This document shows, in pieces, positions 20,877 to 30,935 of a DNA stretch of 64,000 nt. The translations under genes and the position numbers were made by a program. This stretch comes from Vibrio rotiferianus CAIM 577 = LMG 21460 (lineage in GTDB: Bacteria > Pseudomonadota > Gammaproteobacteria > Enterobacterales > Vibrionaceae), in assembly GCF_002741985.1 (NCBI RefSeq), contig NZ_APHW01000022.1:286798-350797 (forward strand), written 5' to 3'. The notes beneath the pieces were generated by a model. That model did no database searches and had not been told where the DNA came from. It saw nothing but the letters and a program-made list of their open reading frames with translations. Within the stretch, counting starts at the first letter, position 1. Each line of letters opens with the position of its first letter.

Positions 20877-22913
20877 ATGCCTTCGCAGCACCTAAAACAT
20901 TGGTTTGTAAAGCTCACCTCAAATAGTCCTTTTTTCTTTGCCATCTTAGATAACGAGTATCGTTATCGAATGGTAAGTGAGCGCTATTGCGATATTACAG
21001 GTTTAGAACACGATGATGTTGTCGGTCTTACCGACGAACAAGTATTGGGTGAACAGTTTTATCATAAACTTCAGCCATACTATCAGCGTGCCTTTAGCGG
21101 AGAGCACATTGAGGCAGAAATTACGCTCGATGAAACTGACTTAGAAACCAGCCTTCATTTCAGTATTTCTCCAATTATTGAAGACAAACAAACTCGATTT
21201 GTTGTTTTTCATGCCATCGATACCTCTGAAAAACAAATCCTTGTTCGCTCTCTTGAAGAGTCCGAAACAAAGTTTAGTAAGCTGACTCAGTTATTACCCG
21301 ACGGCTTATTGCTGGTTGAAGATGACATCATCATCTCTGCAAACCCTGCCTCAGCACGATTGCTTGGCTTGAACTCACCACATGAATTACTTGGCGAAGA
21401 GCTCTCTAGGCTGTTTATCGATGAGAACAGTAAGAAAGTATTCAGTCATAAACTCAGTTCATTATTATCGGAAAAGCCGTTTATTTGCCTGACTAGTGCT
21501 CGCTGTGGCTTTGAACGTAAAGTTCAACTCAATGCTGATGTCACCGCTATTCTTGGTAGTGAATCTCAAATCATCTTGATTCAAGATGCGGATGACACAC
21601 CAAAAAATTTATCGAATAGTACTGAAGACGCACATATCGATTCACTGACTAAACTTTATAACCGATTTGGCTTTACCAAGCGTTTAGAGCAGTTAATCAG
21701 AAGCCAAACACCACTCTTGGTCTTCTATCTTGATATCGACAACTTCAAAAACATCAATGACTCACTTGGTCATCATATTGGCGATAAAGTCATCCAAGAA
21801 GTTTCAGCCCGACTAAAACGTTTATTACCTAACCAAGCTATCATTGGCCACTTAGGTGGTGACGAGTTTGGCATCATCCTTCCTGAGCCTGAAAACTCAA
21901 GAATGGCGGAGATTATCTCTGATCGTATTATTTCCCTGATCAACCAACCTTTCGATCTGCATCACTTTAGTAAACGCCTCGCGTGTTCTATCGGTAGTGT
22001 TCGTTATCCAGAAGATGGTCAAGACGCGCGTATTCTGCTGCAAAACGCAGACACCGCTATGTACGAAGCAAAAGATCGCGGCCGTAACCGTCTGATTAAA
22101 TTCAACGACCAGATGAACAAAGAAGCACGCATGCGTTTGTGGTTAGAGATCGAGCTACAAAAAGCGTTGCAGCAAAACGGTTTGGAAGTATGGTACCAGC
22201 CAAAAGTTAACGCGCGTGACTTCAGCATTAACGGCGCAGAAGCACTCGTACGTTGGAAGCACCCAGTCGAAGGCTACATTAGTCCAGGGGCATTTATCCC
22301 TGTAGCAGAGCGCGCAGGCTTGATTGAACACCTTGGTCGTGTGGTAATGCGTGATGTATTTAACACAGTAAAACGCTGGAAACTGCAAGGTATCTTACCG
22401 GGCCGCGTGGCCATCAACCTCTCTCCAGAGCAATTTGGTAACCCGCAACTGATCGATTACATGGAAAAGCTACTACGCACCACAGAACTCGATCCAAGCT
22501 GTATTACCTTTGAGCTGACAGAAAGTGCGGTAATGAGCGACAGCGAACACACGGTACAAATGCTTAATGCGATCAAAAAACTTGGCTTTGCGTTGTCCAT
22601 CGATGACTTCGGTACTGGTTACTCTTCCCTTTCCTACCTAGCCCGCTTTCCGATCGATGAACTAAAAATCGACCGTGCGTTTATCAACGACATCGATACA
22701 CTACCGAAACAGGTGACGGTGATTGAGAACATCATCAATCTTGGTAAATCATTAGATTTGACCGTTGTTGCCGAAGGCGTAGAAACCCATCAGCAAGCAA
22801 CACTACTATCGAACCTGCAATGTAACTCGATTCAAGGCTTCCATTTCTACCGCCCTCAACCTAAACACGAAGTTGAAGAGTTGTTTGCACAAAACCGCCG
22901 TCATAAGAACTGA
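20877..22913 (+). CDS. rocS: PAS-GGDEF-EAL cyclic-di-GMP turnover protein (RocS-like)
   Basis: 678 residues from ATG 20877; a TTG at 20856 would add seven residues, and neither start has an ideal ribosome site. Domains: PAS-like (FFFAILDNEYRYRMVSERYC, near 15-35), a second PAS-like region near 140-240, GGDEF with intact HLGGDEF at about 327, and EAL with intact EAL at 455-457 plus ESA, DDFGTGYSS and AEGVET motifs. No membrane segment. Both catalytic signatures are complete, so cyclase, phosphodiesterase or both are possible; V. cholerae RocS acts mainly to lower cyclic-di-GMP and affects motility and rugosity. The location between ubiT and ubiU agrees with the V. cholerae rocS locus. A terminator follows. 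Confidence 0.9.
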   Translation: MPSQHLKHWFVKLTSNSPFFFAILDNEYRYRMVSERYCDITGLEHDDVVGLTDEQVLGEQFYHKLQPYYQRAFSGEHIEAEITLDETDLETSLHFSISPIIEDKQTRFVVFHAIDTSEKQILVRSLEESETKFSKLTQLLPDGLLLVEDDIIISANPASARLLGLNSPHELLGEELSRLFIDENSKKVFSHKLSSLLSEKPFICLTSARCGFERKVQLNADVTAILGSESQIILIQDADDTPKNLSNSTEDAHIDSLTKLYNRFGFTKRLEQLIRSQTPLLVFYLDIDNFKNINDSLGHHIGDKVIQEVSARLKRLLPNQAIIGHLGGDEFGIILPEPENSRMAEIISDRIISLINQPFDLHHFSKRLACSIGSVRYPEDGQDARILLQNADTAMYEAKDRGRNRLIKFNDQMNKEARMRLWLEIELQKALQQNGLEVWYQPKVNARDFSINGAEALVRWKHPVEGYISPGAFIPVAERAGLIEHLGRVVMRDVFNTVKRWKLQGILPGRVAINLSPEQFGNPQLIDYMEKLLRTTELDPSCITFELTESAVMSDSEHTVQMLNAIKKLGFALSIDDFGTGYSSLSYLARFPIDELKIDRAFINDIDTLPKQVTVIENIINLGKSLDLTVVAEGVETHQQATLLSNLQCNSIQGFHFYRPQPKHEVEELFAQNRRHKN

Positions 22914-22932
22914 TCTCAACTACAGCAAAATC

Positions 22933-22969
22933 TGAGATTTACCCCCTTACTCTCAAGGGGTAAATCTCA
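22933..22969 (+). terminator. Terminator of the rocS-like gene
   Basis: 13-bp stem TGAGATTTACCCC/GGGGTAAATCTCA, followed by ACTTTATT; it isolates rocS from ubiU. Confidence 0.8.
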
Positions 22970-23063
22970 ACTTTATTGAGCTAAACCTAACTTAGGTCAA
23001 TTTCGCTATTCATAATTCTTCATAAAATGCGGGCACCTTTTTATTCTCTATGATTGTGAGCAT

Positions 23064-24077
23064 ATGGAACTCTTGTGTCCTGCGGGTAACTTGCCTGCGC
23101 TAAAAACCGCGATTGATTGCGGTGCAGACGCCGTATACATCGGCTTTAAAGACGATACCAACGCTCGTCACTTTGCTGGCCTGAACTTCAACGGCAAGAA
23201 GCTTGAAAAAGCGGTGCAGTACGTTCATGACCGCAACAAAAAGATCCACGTTGCGCTAAACACCTTTGCCCATCCAAATGGTTTCGACCGTTGGACAAAT
23301 GCGGTCGACAATGCAGCGGCACTGGGCGTGGACGCGCTGATCGTGGCTGACATTGCGGTACTTGAGTACGCTGCTCGCAAATACCCTGAGCTAGAACTGC
23401 ACCTGTCAGTACAGGCTTCAGCAACCAACGTTGCAGCCGTTGATTTCTACAAACAAAACTTCAACGTAAAACGCGTAGTACTGCCTCGCGTACTGTCTAT
23501 CCATCAGGTAAAACAGCTTTCTCGCAATATCACCAGTGATGTCGAGCTAGAAGTCTTTGCTTTCGGTAGCCTATGCATCATGTCGGAAGGTCGTTGCTAC
23601 CTATCGTCTTACATGACTGGCGAATCACCAAACACCGTTGGCGCGTGCTCTCCGGCGAAATACGTTCGCTGGCAAGAAACAGAAAATGGTCTGGAATCTC
23701 GTCTTAACGATATCCTGATCGATCGCTACAGCGCAGGTGAAAACGCGGGCTACCCAACCTTATGTAAAGGTCGTTTTGAAGCTGAAATCGAAGGCGAGAA
23801 AAAACGCTACCACGCACTGGAAGAGCCAACCAGTTTGAACACCCTGTCTATGCTGCCAGAACTGTTTGCTGCGAATGTCGCTTCAGTAAAAATTGAAGGT
23901 CGCCAGCGTAGCCCTGCGTACGTAGAACAAGTAACGCGCACATGGCGTGCTGCGATTGATCGCTACCAAGCAAACCCAGAAGCTTACCAAGTAGAAGCGG
24001 CTTGGGATTCAGCGTTGGCAAACGTGTCTGAAGGTACGCAAACCACACTTGGTGCTTACCACCGTAAATGGCAGTAG
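23064..24077 (+). CDS. ubiU: Ubiquinone biosynthesis protein UbiU (U32 peptidase-like, Fe-S)
   Basis: Half of the UbiU-UbiV complex that hydroxylates ubiquinone precursors without oxygen. 337 residues. The U32 signature and 4Fe-4S cysteines are visible: [17 protein letters not shown] near 170-186, GACSPAKY near 193, and PTLCKGRF near 232. Begins [17 protein letters not shown], as in E. coli YhbU. The stop lies inside the start region of ubiV, so the two are co-translated. Related to, but distinct from, the RlhA and TrhP U32 proteins, supported by the ubiV partner. Confidence 0.95.
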   Translation: MELLCPAGNLPALKTAIDCGADAVYIGFKDDTNARHFAGLNFNGKKLEKAVQYVHDRNKKIHVALNTFAHPNGFDRWTNAVDNAAALGVDALIVADIAVLEYAARKYPELELHLSVQASATNVAAVDFYKQNFNVKRVVLPRVLSIHQVKQLSRNITSDVELEVFAFGSLCIMSEGRCYLSSYMTGESPNTVGACSPAKYVRWQETENGLESRLNDILIDRYSAGENAGYPTLCKGRFEAEIEGEKKRYHALEEPTSLNTLSMLPELFAANVASVKIEGRQRSPAYVEQVTRTWRAAIDRYQANPEAYQVEAAWDSALANVSEGTQTTLGAYHRKWQ

Positions 24078-24085
24078 AGGTTAAG

Positions 24086-24976
24086 ATGGATAACTCAATG
24101 AAATACGCGCTTGGTCCACTGTTGTACTTCTGGCCAAAGCAAGATGTTGAAGCGTTTTACGAACAAGCGAAATCAAGCTCTGCGGACATCATCTACCTTG
24201 GTGAAACCGTATGTTCGAAACGTCGTGAAATGAAGCCTGCACATTGGTTCGATATCGCGAAAGAACTCTCTGCATCTGGCAAACAAGTCATGCTATCAAC
24301 GATGGCACTATTAGAAGCACCAAGTGAAGTGAACATCATGAAGAAGTACATCGACAACGGTGACTTCGCGATTGAAGCCAACGACGTGTCCGCGGTTCAA
24401 CTGGCTTCTGAGCATAAAGTGCCTTTCGTCGTTGGCCCTGCGGTTAACACTTACAATGCGCACACGCTTAACTTGTTCCTAAAACAAGGCATGATCCGCT
24501 GGTGTATGCCTGTAGAGCTATCTCGTGAATGGCTCAGTAATACGCTGGTTCAATGTGATGAGCTTGGTATTCGCAATAAGTTTGAAGTAGAAGTATTCAG
24601 CCACGGTTATCTACCATTGGCTTACTCGGCACGCTGCTTTACCGCTCGCGCAGAAAACAAAGCTAAAGATGATTGCGAAACTTGCTGTATTAAATACCCA
24701 ACAGGTATCCAAGTAAGCAGCCAAGAAGGTCAAGAAGTCTTTAACTTGAACGGCATCCAAACTCAGTCAGGTTACTGCTATAACCTGATCAACGATCTAC
24801 CAAGCATGGAAGGTCTGGTTGATGTGGTTCGCCTAAGCCCACTGGGTCTCAGCACCTTCTCTGAACTGGATCAGTTCCGTTCAAACGAGAAAGGCACCAA
24901 CCCTGGCAAAATCCAAGACCGCCAATGTAACGGTTACTGGCATCAACTTGCAGGTCTGGAAGTGAAGAACATCTAA
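24086..24976 (+). CDS. ubiV: Ubiquinone biosynthesis protein UbiV (U32 peptidase-like, Fe-S)
   Basis: Partner of UbiU. 296 residues from ATG 24086, chosen because AGAGG sits five bases upstream; ATG 24068 would overlap ubiU more and lacks a site, and MKYALGP at 24098 is the E. coli-like start. The four cluster cysteines are present: VCSKRRE near residue 43, and [20 protein letters not shown] near 184-203. Followed by a strong bidirectional terminator. Anaerobic (FNR) control is known in E. coli, but no full FNR box is seen upstream of ubiU. Confidence 0.94.
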   Translation: MDNSMKYALGPLLYFWPKQDVEAFYEQAKSSSADIIYLGETVCSKRREMKPAHWFDIAKELSASGKQVMLSTMALLEAPSEVNIMKKYIDNGDFAIEANDVSAVQLASEHKVPFVVGPAVNTYNAHTLNLFLKQGMIRWCMPVELSREWLSNTLVQCDELGIRNKFEVEVFSHGYLPLAYSARCFTARAENKAKDDCETCCIKYPTGIQVSSQEGQEVFNLNGIQTQSGYCYNLINDLPSMEGLVDVVRLSPLGLSTFSELDQFRSNEKGTNPGKIQDRQCNGYWHQLAGLEVKNI

Positions 24977-25001
24977 TCCCTGCTTACGATTTCAAAGCAA
25001 T

Positions 25002-25032
25002 AAAAAAGCGAGGTACTGACCTCGCTTTTTTT
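25002..25032. terminator. Bidirectional terminator between ubiV and the MATE gene
   Basis: AAAAAAGCGAGGT...ACCTCGCTTTTTTT, with A- and T-runs at both ends, between convergent genes. Confidence 0.9.
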
Positions 25033-25046
25033 ACATCTTTTCGTCG

Positions 25047-26393
25047 TTAAGAGACTTGAACACTCGGCTCTGCTGAGCTCTCGTTCATTAGCTTCTTAAT
25101 ATCACGCCACAACATTGTCATCACCACTAAACTTAAGGCGATGTTGGACAGTGGGAATGCAATCCAAATACCCGTCACACCCAACAGCTTCGGCATAATG
25201 AACAAGAACGGTAATTGAATCACCATATTACCGATGGTCACGAACATGGCTTTACTGCCTTTGTTGACTGATTGGTAGTACGCCGCGGCAACCACTAAGA
25301 ACCCATCTAAGAACAATGCAAACATATGGAGACGAATACCGACTACCGTCGCATCAATCAGATTCTGGTCAGCATTGTTGAACACCGATACAAACTCGTA
25401 CGGGAAGATGTTCATCAGAATAACAAACGCGACACCACCAAGCACTGACGTGCCCATTGCGACCTTCAACAGCTTACGAATGTTATCTTGGTTGCGTGCG
25501 CCATGGTTATAGCTCACTAAAGGCTGCATACCATTGGCAATGCCTTCTGCAATCAAATAGTAAACCGTCACGATGTAGCCCAAAATAGCGTAAGCACCAA
25601 TCAACAACGCGCTGCCGTATTGGGCAAACAGCGCATTGTGCAGAGCGACCATCATTGAGCCATAAGCGTACATAAAGAAGCTCGACGTGCCAATCATGAC
25701 AATCTTAGGAATGACATCAAACTGCATCTTCAAATCGCTGAAAGACAAGCGCATGTTGGCTCTGGAAGTAAAGAAGTACCCCACCCCCAAAATCGTCACA
25801 ACCATCTGCGCCAGAGCGGTAGCAATAGCAGCACCGGTAAGCTCCCAGCCAAGCCAAGCGATAAAAATATAGTCGAGCACGATATTGATCACCGCGCCGA
25901 TCACCATCAAGATGGTGGCTAAGTTAGGGCTATCATCATTGCGAAGCAAAAATGGCACCGCAATCGAGCCTAGCGAGAACACACACGCCACGCTGAGAAT
26001 GTGTAGGTATTGCAAGCCTAGCTCGTAAACACGACCTTCTGCGCCCTGCCAGCGAATAAAGTCATCGGCGAAGAAGAACAAGGTTGTCGCCACTATTGGC
26101 ATCAGAGCGACTAAAAGCAATAGACCAGTTGAAAGAATGCGTTTCGCGCCCTCACTGTCCTTTTCACCTTGTTTGATAGAGGCCAGTGCCCCCGTACCTA
26201 CCCCGACCATCATACCGATACCAAGTATCGAGCCAATGATCGGCCAAGCAACGTTGATCCCCGCTAATCCTTCAGCACCGACATAACGACCGATAAAAAT
26301 GCCATCAACAACTTGGTATAAGCCGTTAACCAACATGGCTGCAACGGTCGGAATTGTGTATTTCCAAAACTGTTTATAGATAGAGTTTTGCAT
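25047..26393 (-). CDS. MATE-family multidrug efflux pump (MepA-like)
   Basis: Inner-membrane cation-coupled exporter. 448 residues from ATG 26393 (MQNSIYKQFWKYTIPTVAAM); an upstream TTG at 26405 would run into the operator. About twelve hydrophobic segments in two related halves; family-type stretches include VVDGIFIGRYVGAEGLAGI near 30-48 and ISYN-like PLVSYNHGARNQ near 285. It is 57 bp downstream of a marR gene, and the 57-bp gap contains the same palindrome as the marR promoter, so it is probably repressed by that regulator. The arrangement matches MepR-MepA; substrates unknown. Confidence 0.9.
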   Translation of the reverse strand: MQNSIYKQFWKYTIPTVAAMLVNGLYQVVDGIFIGRYVGAEGLAGINVAWPIIGSILGIGMMVGVGTGALASIKQGEKDSEGAKRILSTGLLLLVALMPIVATTLFFFADDFIRWQGAEGRVYELGLQYLHILSVACVFSLGSIAVPFLLRNDDSPNLATILMVIGAVINIVLDYIFIAWLGWELTGAAIATALAQMVVTILGVGYFFTSRANMRLSFSDLKMQFDVIPKIVMIGTSSFFMYAYGSMMVALHNALFAQYGSALLIGAYAILGYIVTVYYLIAEGIANGMQPLVSYNHGARNQDNIRKLLKVAMGTSVLGGVAFVILMNIFPYEFVSVFNNADQNLIDATVVGIRLHMFALFLDGFLVVAAAYYQSVNKGSKAMFVTIGNMVIQLPFLFIMPKLLGVTGIWIAFPLSNIALSLVVMTMLWRDIKKLMNESSAEPSVQVS

Positions 26394-26405
26394 GACTACC
26401 ACCAA

Positions 26406-26424
26406 TAGTTAGCAAGGCTAACTA
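26406..26424. promoter_or_regulatory. Palindromic MarR-type operator between marR and the MATE gene
   Basis: TAGTTAGCAAGGCTAACTA: two 8-bp arms TAGTTAGC/GCTAACTA around AAG. It lies 13 bp upstream of the MATE start. An identical copy occurs at 26880-26898. Confidence 0.82.
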
Positions 26425-26450
26425 AATAGATAAAAGAATAAAATGTATGT

Positions 26451-26864
26451 TTAGTTTCCGAGCGCTTTATCCAGTAGCGCTTTCAATTGCTGTGCTTCTT
26501 GCTTATCAAGTTTACGCATCAGTTGTTCAGAAATATCCTTATATACCACCTGTTCAAGGGACATTTCTGCGATCACTTCTTCCGTTAGCAAAACACGCTT
26601 TGAACGCGCATCTTCGTTACAAGCGATGCGTCTAACCAATCCCTTTTTCTCCAAACGAACCACCATATTTGAAGCTGAAGGTTTGGTGACTTGCAGCTCT
26701 TCAGCCAAGTCAGTAATACGCACACCTTCTGGATGAAGCTGAATCACTCGTAAGTAATCGAACTCATTAAAGCTCAAATGTGAAAGCGGATCTTCCTTGG
26801 CATAAACACGCCACGCTTTAGCGCAAAAACGCTCTAAATCAATCAGGCTTTTTTCTAATGCCAC
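26451..26864 (-). CDS. MarR-family transcriptional regulator
   Basis: 137 residues, winged helix-turn-helix: ITDLAEELQVTKPSASNMVV near 50-69 is the recognition helix region, and EKKGLVRRIACNEDARSKRVLLT near 72-94 is the wing with the conserved DxRxK-like pattern. Start GTG 26864; no strong ribosome site. The gene is flanked on both sides by exact copies of a 19-bp palindrome, pointing to autorepression and control of the downstream MATE pump. The ligand is unknown. Confidence 0.93.
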   Translation of the reverse strand: MALEKSLIDLERFCAKAWRVYAKEDPLSHLSFNEFDYLRVIQLHPEGVRITDLAEELQVTKPSASNMVVRLEKKGLVRRIACNEDARSKRVLLTEEVIAEMSLEQVVYKDISEQLMRKLDKQEAQQLKALLDKALGN

Positions 26865-26879
26865 AGTAATTTGCCTATT

Positions 26880-26898
26880 TAGTTAGCAAGGCTAACTA
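26880..26898. promoter_or_regulatory. Palindromic MarR-type operator upstream of marR
   Basis: Exact repeat of the 19-bp palindrome at 26406-26424, 16 bp upstream of the marR start codon; expected site of autorepression. Confidence 0.82.
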
Positions 26899-26930
26899 TT
26901 TTAGTGAAGCAGCCTAATTTCTTCAAGTAC

Positions 26931-26956
26931 AAAAAAGCCGCTCTAGTTGAGCGGCT
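26931..26956 (-). terminator. Terminator of nlpI
   Basis: AGCCGCT/AGCGGCT stem with a 7-nt loop, followed by TTTTTT on the minus strand, directly after the nlpI stop. Confidence 0.85.
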
Positions 26957-26962
26957 AAAAAA

Positions 26963-27880
26963 CTATTGTTGCTGAGTACTTTCTGCTTTAATTTTTGCTA
27001 AACGTTCTTGCTGTAGCTTTTCGTAAATCTGAGTCAGCTCAACAAATGAATAGCGGTGTTCCACATACTCATAGACATTGAACGAAATCGCTAATTTATA
27101 TAGCGATATAGCATCTGCTACATCACCCTCTAGTTGATAACGTTTGCCGAGATAGAAATAAGTTTCCGTTAAACGCTCTGCTAGGCGGTGATTCTCCCGC
27201 GTCCCTTCCATGATAGCTTTCAGTGCTGCGTCATCAGGCACATCTCTCAGCATAATGGCGACTAAAACCCAACCCCACTCTTCGCTAATATCGCGTTGAT
27301 ATCTTTGCTGTAGGTTTGCCTTCGCTAACTCTGGATTTTGCTCTGCTTCAATAATGTATAACCACAATGCTCGAAAAGGATCTTTAGGGTTCTCTTCGTA
27401 GTGCTTTGTCATATCTTCCATAGCAAGATCAATTCGACCACCATAGTACAAAGCAATCGCACGGTTACGTTCCGCATAAGAGTTCTCTGGCGCAAGCTCT
27501 AATGTTGAATCAAATGCTTCATAAGCCGCGTCGAACTCACCTAGCTGAGTAAAGTAAACGCCAAGCAGATTGAATATATCTGGCTGAGCAGGATTTAGCT
27601 GTAGTGACTGATTAAAATCAAGGCGAGCGAGATCTCTCAAACCAACGCTATCGTAGTAACTCCCGCGCTCATAATGCATTTTAGCTCGCACTTCATCACT
27701 AAGATCTGGTCGTTGTAATAACTGAGATAGCCGTGCGATCTGAACCTCTTGCTGTACGCTAGGCTGCAATGGCACAGCCATCGGTGGATATACCCACTGC
27801 TGAGAGGTTTGTTGAGAAGTGCTAGCGCACCCCGTCAATGCAATTGCGATACATAAACTTGCGGTTTGAAACCATTTCAC
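26963..27880 (-). CDS. nlpI: Outer-membrane lipoprotein NlpI (TPR)
   Basis: 305 residues with a lipobox (ALTGC, lipidated Cys at residue 18) and tetratricopeptide repeats in the 60-150 region (YDSVGLRDLARLDFNQSLQL, then FNLLGVYFTQLGEFDAAYEA). NlpI is an adaptor for peptidoglycan hydrolases and the Prc protease in enterobacteria. Start GTG 27880, with AGGAGT upstream. It lies downstream of pnp as in E. coli, but a strong terminator separates them. Confidence 0.93.
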   Translation of the reverse strand: MKWFQTASLCIAIALTGCASTSQQTSQQWVYPPMAVPLQPSVQQEVQIARLSQLLQRPDLSDEVRAKMHYERGSYYDSVGLRDLARLDFNQSLQLNPAQPDIFNLLGVYFTQLGEFDAAYEAFDSTLELAPENSYAERNRAIALYYGGRIDLAMEDMTKHYEENPKDPFRALWLYIIEAEQNPELAKANLQQRYQRDISEEWGWVLVAIMLRDVPDDAALKAIMEGTRENHRLAERLTETYFYLGKRYQLEGDVADAISLYKLAISFNVYEYVEHRYSFVELTQIYEKLQQERLAKIKAESTQQQ

Positions 27881-27979
27881 TAATTGATACTCCTGTTTGG
27901 ACCGCCTTTAACTCACGATGTATTAATGCACTATAGGATATTTCTGCCCATCAAATACAATTAAAAATAGCAAGTTAAA

Positions 27980-28007
27980 AAAAGGGGAGCGAAAATGCTC
28001 CCCTTTT
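27980..28007 (-). terminator. Terminator of pnp
   Basis: GGGGAGC/GCTCCCC stem with a 6-nt loop and a T-run (TTTTTTT) on the minus strand. Confidence 0.9.
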
Positions 28008-28060
28008 ATAGCACGTTTTCAGGCCGTTAATCTAATAAAAGACCAAAGCCCAAATCAGTA

Positions 28061-30193
28061 TTACTCGTCTTTAGCAGCAGGTGCTTCAGCAGCTTCTTCA
28101 GCTGGCTTTTCTACCGCTTCTTTCATGCTTAGACGTACACGACCTTGGCGGTCGATTTCAAGAACTTTAACTTGAACTTCTTGACCTTCAGTTAGGTAAT
28201 CAGACACTTTCTCAACACGCTTTTCAGCAATTTGAGAGATGTGTACTAGACCATCTTTACCAGGAAGAATAGTAACGAATGCACCGAAGTCAGCTAGGCG
28301 AGCAACTTTACCTGTGTAGATACGACCCACTTCAACTTCTGCAGTGATCTCTTCGATACGACGGATTGCTTCTTTCGCAGCTGTACCTTCAGTTGCAGCA
28401 ATCTTAATTGTACCGTCGTCTTCGATTTCGATAGTTGTACCTGTCTCTTCAGTTAGAGCACGGATAACTGCACCACCTTTACCGATAACGTCTTTGATCT
28501 TCTCTGCGCTGATCTTCATTGTGTGAATACGCGGAGCGAACTCAGAGATATCTTCACGAGCACCAGAGATAGCTTCATCCATTACAGATAGGATGTGCTT
28601 ACGTGCACCTTGCGCTTGGTTAAGAGCAATTTGCATGATCTCTTTAGTGATACCTTCGATCTTGATATCCATCTGAAGTGCAGTGATACCGTCGTTAGTA
28701 CCTGCTACTTTAAAGTCCATGTCACCTAGGTGGTCTTCGTCACCAAGGATGTCAGAAAGAACAACGAAGTCGTCGCCTTCTTTAACTAGACCCATTGCGA
28801 TACCCGCAACAGAAGCTTTAATTGGAACACCAGCATCCATAAGTGCTAGAGAAGTACCACATACAGAAGCCATTGAAGAAGAACCGTTAGATTCTGTGAT
28901 TTCTGATACTACACGTACTGTGTATGGGAACTCATCTACAGATGGCATTACTGCAGCAATACCACGCTTAGCTAGTTTACCGTGGCCGATTTCACGACGC
29001 TTAGGAGAACCTACAAAACCAGTTTCGCCTACACAGTATGGAGGGAAGTTGTAGTGTAGTAGGAAGTGATCTTTACGCTCACCTGTTAGCTCGTCGATGA
29101 TTTGAGCATCGCGCTGCGTACCTAGTGTCGCAGTTACGATTGCCTGAGTTTCACCACGAGTGAATAGTGAAGAACCGTGAGTACGTGGAAGAACGCCAGT
29201 ACGTACGTCAAGCGCACGAACCATGTCTTTTTCACGACCATCGATACGTGGGTTACCAGCGATGATGCTACGACGAACAACTGTCTTCTCTAGATCGTGG
29301 AAGATAGTGTGGATTTCTTTTGTGTTTGCTTCTGGATCTTCAGCAAGCAGCACTTCGTTTACTTCAGCAGCAATCGTGTGAATACGGTCGTAACGAGCCA
29401 TCTTCTCAGTGATTTGGTAAGCTTCAACAAGCTTAGTTTCTGCAAGTTCAGCGATCTTAGTTACAAGCGCTGTGTTCTCAGCAGGAGCAACCCAATCCCA
29501 AGCTGGAGTTGCTACTTCAGCTGCGAATTCGTTGATTGCAGAGATAACTGCTTGCTGTTGATCGTGACCGAATACAACTGCAGAAAGCATCTCTTCTTCT
29601 GTTAGGTTGTCTGCTTCAGACTCAACCATAAGAACAGCGCCTTCAGTACCAGCAACAACTAGGTCTAGTTTAGACGTCTCTAGTTCAGTGTTGCTTGGGT
29701 TCAGTACTAGTTGACCATCAACATGACCAACACGTGCTGCGCCGATAGGACCGTTGAACGGAATACCAGAGATAGCAAGAGCAGCAGAAGTACCGATCAT
29801 TGTTACGATGTCTGGTTGAACGTCAGGGTTTACAGACATAACTGTCGCGATAACCTGAACTTCGTTTTTGAATGCATCCGGGAATAGAGGGCGAATTGGA
29901 CGGTCGATTAGACGAGCAGTCAGTGTTTCACCTTCAGATGGACGACCTTCACGCTTGAAGAAGCCACCAGGGATTTTACCTGCAGCGTAAGTACGCTCTT
30001 GGTAGTTAACTGTTAGAGGGAAGAAGTCTTGACCTTCTACCGCTTCTTTTTTACCAACTACAGATACGAATACTGATGTATCGTCCATAGTAACCATAAC
30101 TGCTGCAGTAGCTTGACGTGCAATAACGCCAGTTTCTAGAGTAACTGTGTGGTTACCGTACTGGAACGTTTTAACAACTGGTTTTTCGAACAT
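28061..30193 (-). CDS. pnp: Polyribonucleotide nucleotidyltransferase (PNPase)
   Basis: 3'-5' phosphorolytic RNA exonuclease of the degradosome. 710 residues: two RNase PH domains (first ~10-210, second ~315-540 with DIEGREK-like [17 protein letters not shown]), a KH domain ([18 protein letters not shown] near 560) and an S1 domain ([20 protein letters not shown] near 622). The tail is Ala/Glu-rich. Start ATG 30193. The long leader contains a large hairpin like the E. coli autoregulatory one. Confidence 0.98.
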   Translation of the reverse strand: MFEKPVVKTFQYGNHTVTLETGVIARQATAAVMVTMDDTSVFVSVVGKKEAVEGQDFFPLTVNYQERTYAAGKIPGGFFKREGRPSEGETLTARLIDRPIRPLFPDAFKNEVQVIATVMSVNPDVQPDIVTMIGTSAALAISGIPFNGPIGAARVGHVDGQLVLNPSNTELETSKLDLVVAGTEGAVLMVESEADNLTEEEMLSAVVFGHDQQQAVISAINEFAAEVATPAWDWVAPAENTALVTKIAELAETKLVEAYQITEKMARYDRIHTIAAEVNEVLLAEDPEANTKEIHTIFHDLEKTVVRRSIIAGNPRIDGREKDMVRALDVRTGVLPRTHGSSLFTRGETQAIVTATLGTQRDAQIIDELTGERKDHFLLHYNFPPYCVGETGFVGSPKRREIGHGKLAKRGIAAVMPSVDEFPYTVRVVSEITESNGSSSMASVCGTSLALMDAGVPIKASVAGIAMGLVKEGDDFVVLSDILGDEDHLGDMDFKVAGTNDGITALQMDIKIEGITKEIMQIALNQAQGARKHILSVMDEAISGAREDISEFAPRIHTMKISAEKIKDVIGKGGAVIRALTEETGTTIEIEDDGTIKIAATEGTAAKEAIRRIEEITAEVEVGRIYTGKVARLADFGAFVTILPGKDGLVHISQIAEKRVEKVSDYLTEGQEVQVKVLEIDRQGRVRLSMKEAVEKPAEEAAEAPAAKDE

Positions 30194-30267
30194 TGTTATT
30201 CCTTGTTTCCAAGCGCATCGAGTGATTTGCTCAGAGAGTATTGATTGATACCCAAGGCATTACGAAT

Positions 30268-30321
30268 CGCGACTAGTAAAAACAAACTGATTAGGTATTC
30301 AGTTCACTTTTAATAGTCGCG
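30268..30321 (-). promoter_or_regulatory. Long hairpin in the pnp leader
   Basis: CGCGACTA/TAGTCGCG outer arms, then AAAA/TTTT and AACTGA/TCAGTT inner arms, all nested, between rpsO and pnp. A second small hairpin CGACC-TTTT-GGTCG overlaps its end (30320-30333). In E. coli RNase III cuts a similar leader stem and PNPase then destabilises its own mRNA; the same role here is inferred. The rest of the 322-bp gap holds only the rpsO terminator. Confidence 0.7.
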
Positions 30322-30462
30322 ACCTTTTGGTCGACGTTGTGACTGTAATGCAATGAGCTACTTTGGATATAAAACTCCGATCGTGGAATTTTACCGTGCG
30401 TAGTATAACGACTTAAATAGGATTTGGCTAAGCTATAGCAATTAAATTAAGTAGCGGGCAAC

Positions 30463-30488
30463 AAAAAAGGGGCTAAAAGCCCCTTTTT
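30463..30488 (-). terminator. Terminator of rpsO
   Basis: AAAAAGGGGCT/AGCCCCTTTTT with a short loop, 28 bp after rpsO; partial read-through into pnp is usual in this operon. Confidence 0.88.
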
Positions 30489-30515
30489 CGACAAACTGTT
30501 CTATGCAGCCGCTGA

Positions 30516-30785
30516 TTAGCGACGTAGGCCTAGACGCTTGATTAGATCTTGGTAACGAGAAAGGTTTTTACCTTTCAGGTAGTCAAGAAGCTTACGACGG
30601 CGAGAAACCATACGTAGAAGACCACGACGGCTGTGGTGATCGCCTTTGTGCGCTTTGAAGTGACCTTGTAGGTGGTTGATAGAAGCTGTAAGTAGAGCTA
30701 CTTGAACTTCTGGTGAACCAGTGTCGCCTTCGCCTTGTGCGTATTCTGCAACGATTGCTGCTTTAGTTTCTGCATTCAGAGACAT
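30516..30785 (-). CDS. rpsO: 30S ribosomal protein S15
   Basis: Binds 16S rRNA early in small-subunit assembly. 89 residues, exact family length. Conserved stretches [14 protein letters not shown] near 21, [22 protein letters not shown] near 45-66 and the C-terminal LIKRLGLRR. Own promoter region between the truB terminator (30892-30919) and ATG 30785; gene order rpsO-pnp is conserved. Confidence 0.99.
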   Translation of the reverse strand: MSLNAETKAAIVAEYAQGEGDTGSPEVQVALLTASINHLQGHFKAHKGDHHSRRGLLRMVSRRRKLLDYLKGKNLSRYQDLIKRLGLRR

Positions 30786-30891
30786 AATTCTCTCCTAATA
30801 AGAGTAGGTTTAAAGTTGTAGCAGCCAATCTCTGATTCAGCCGCTACGCGAAGCGCGAATTATAGGGAAGTTTCCTTATACGCGCAATATA

Positions 30892-30919
30892 AAAATACCG
30901 GCGATTTCGCCGGTATTTT
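30892..30919 (-). terminator. Terminator of truB
   Basis: AAAATACCGGCG/CGCCGGTATTTT stem; ends the infB-rbfA-truB transcript before rpsO. Confidence 0.88.
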
Positions 30920-30935
30920 CAATTCACAGACAAGC

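Noticed and set aside
22980..23010. Possible FNR site before ubiU
   Set aside because: Only half-site resemblance (TTGAG, GTCAA); no TTGAT-N4-ATCAA palindrome.
26447..26635. 62-codon plus-strand frame opposite marR
   Set aside because: Shadow of the marR coding sequence.
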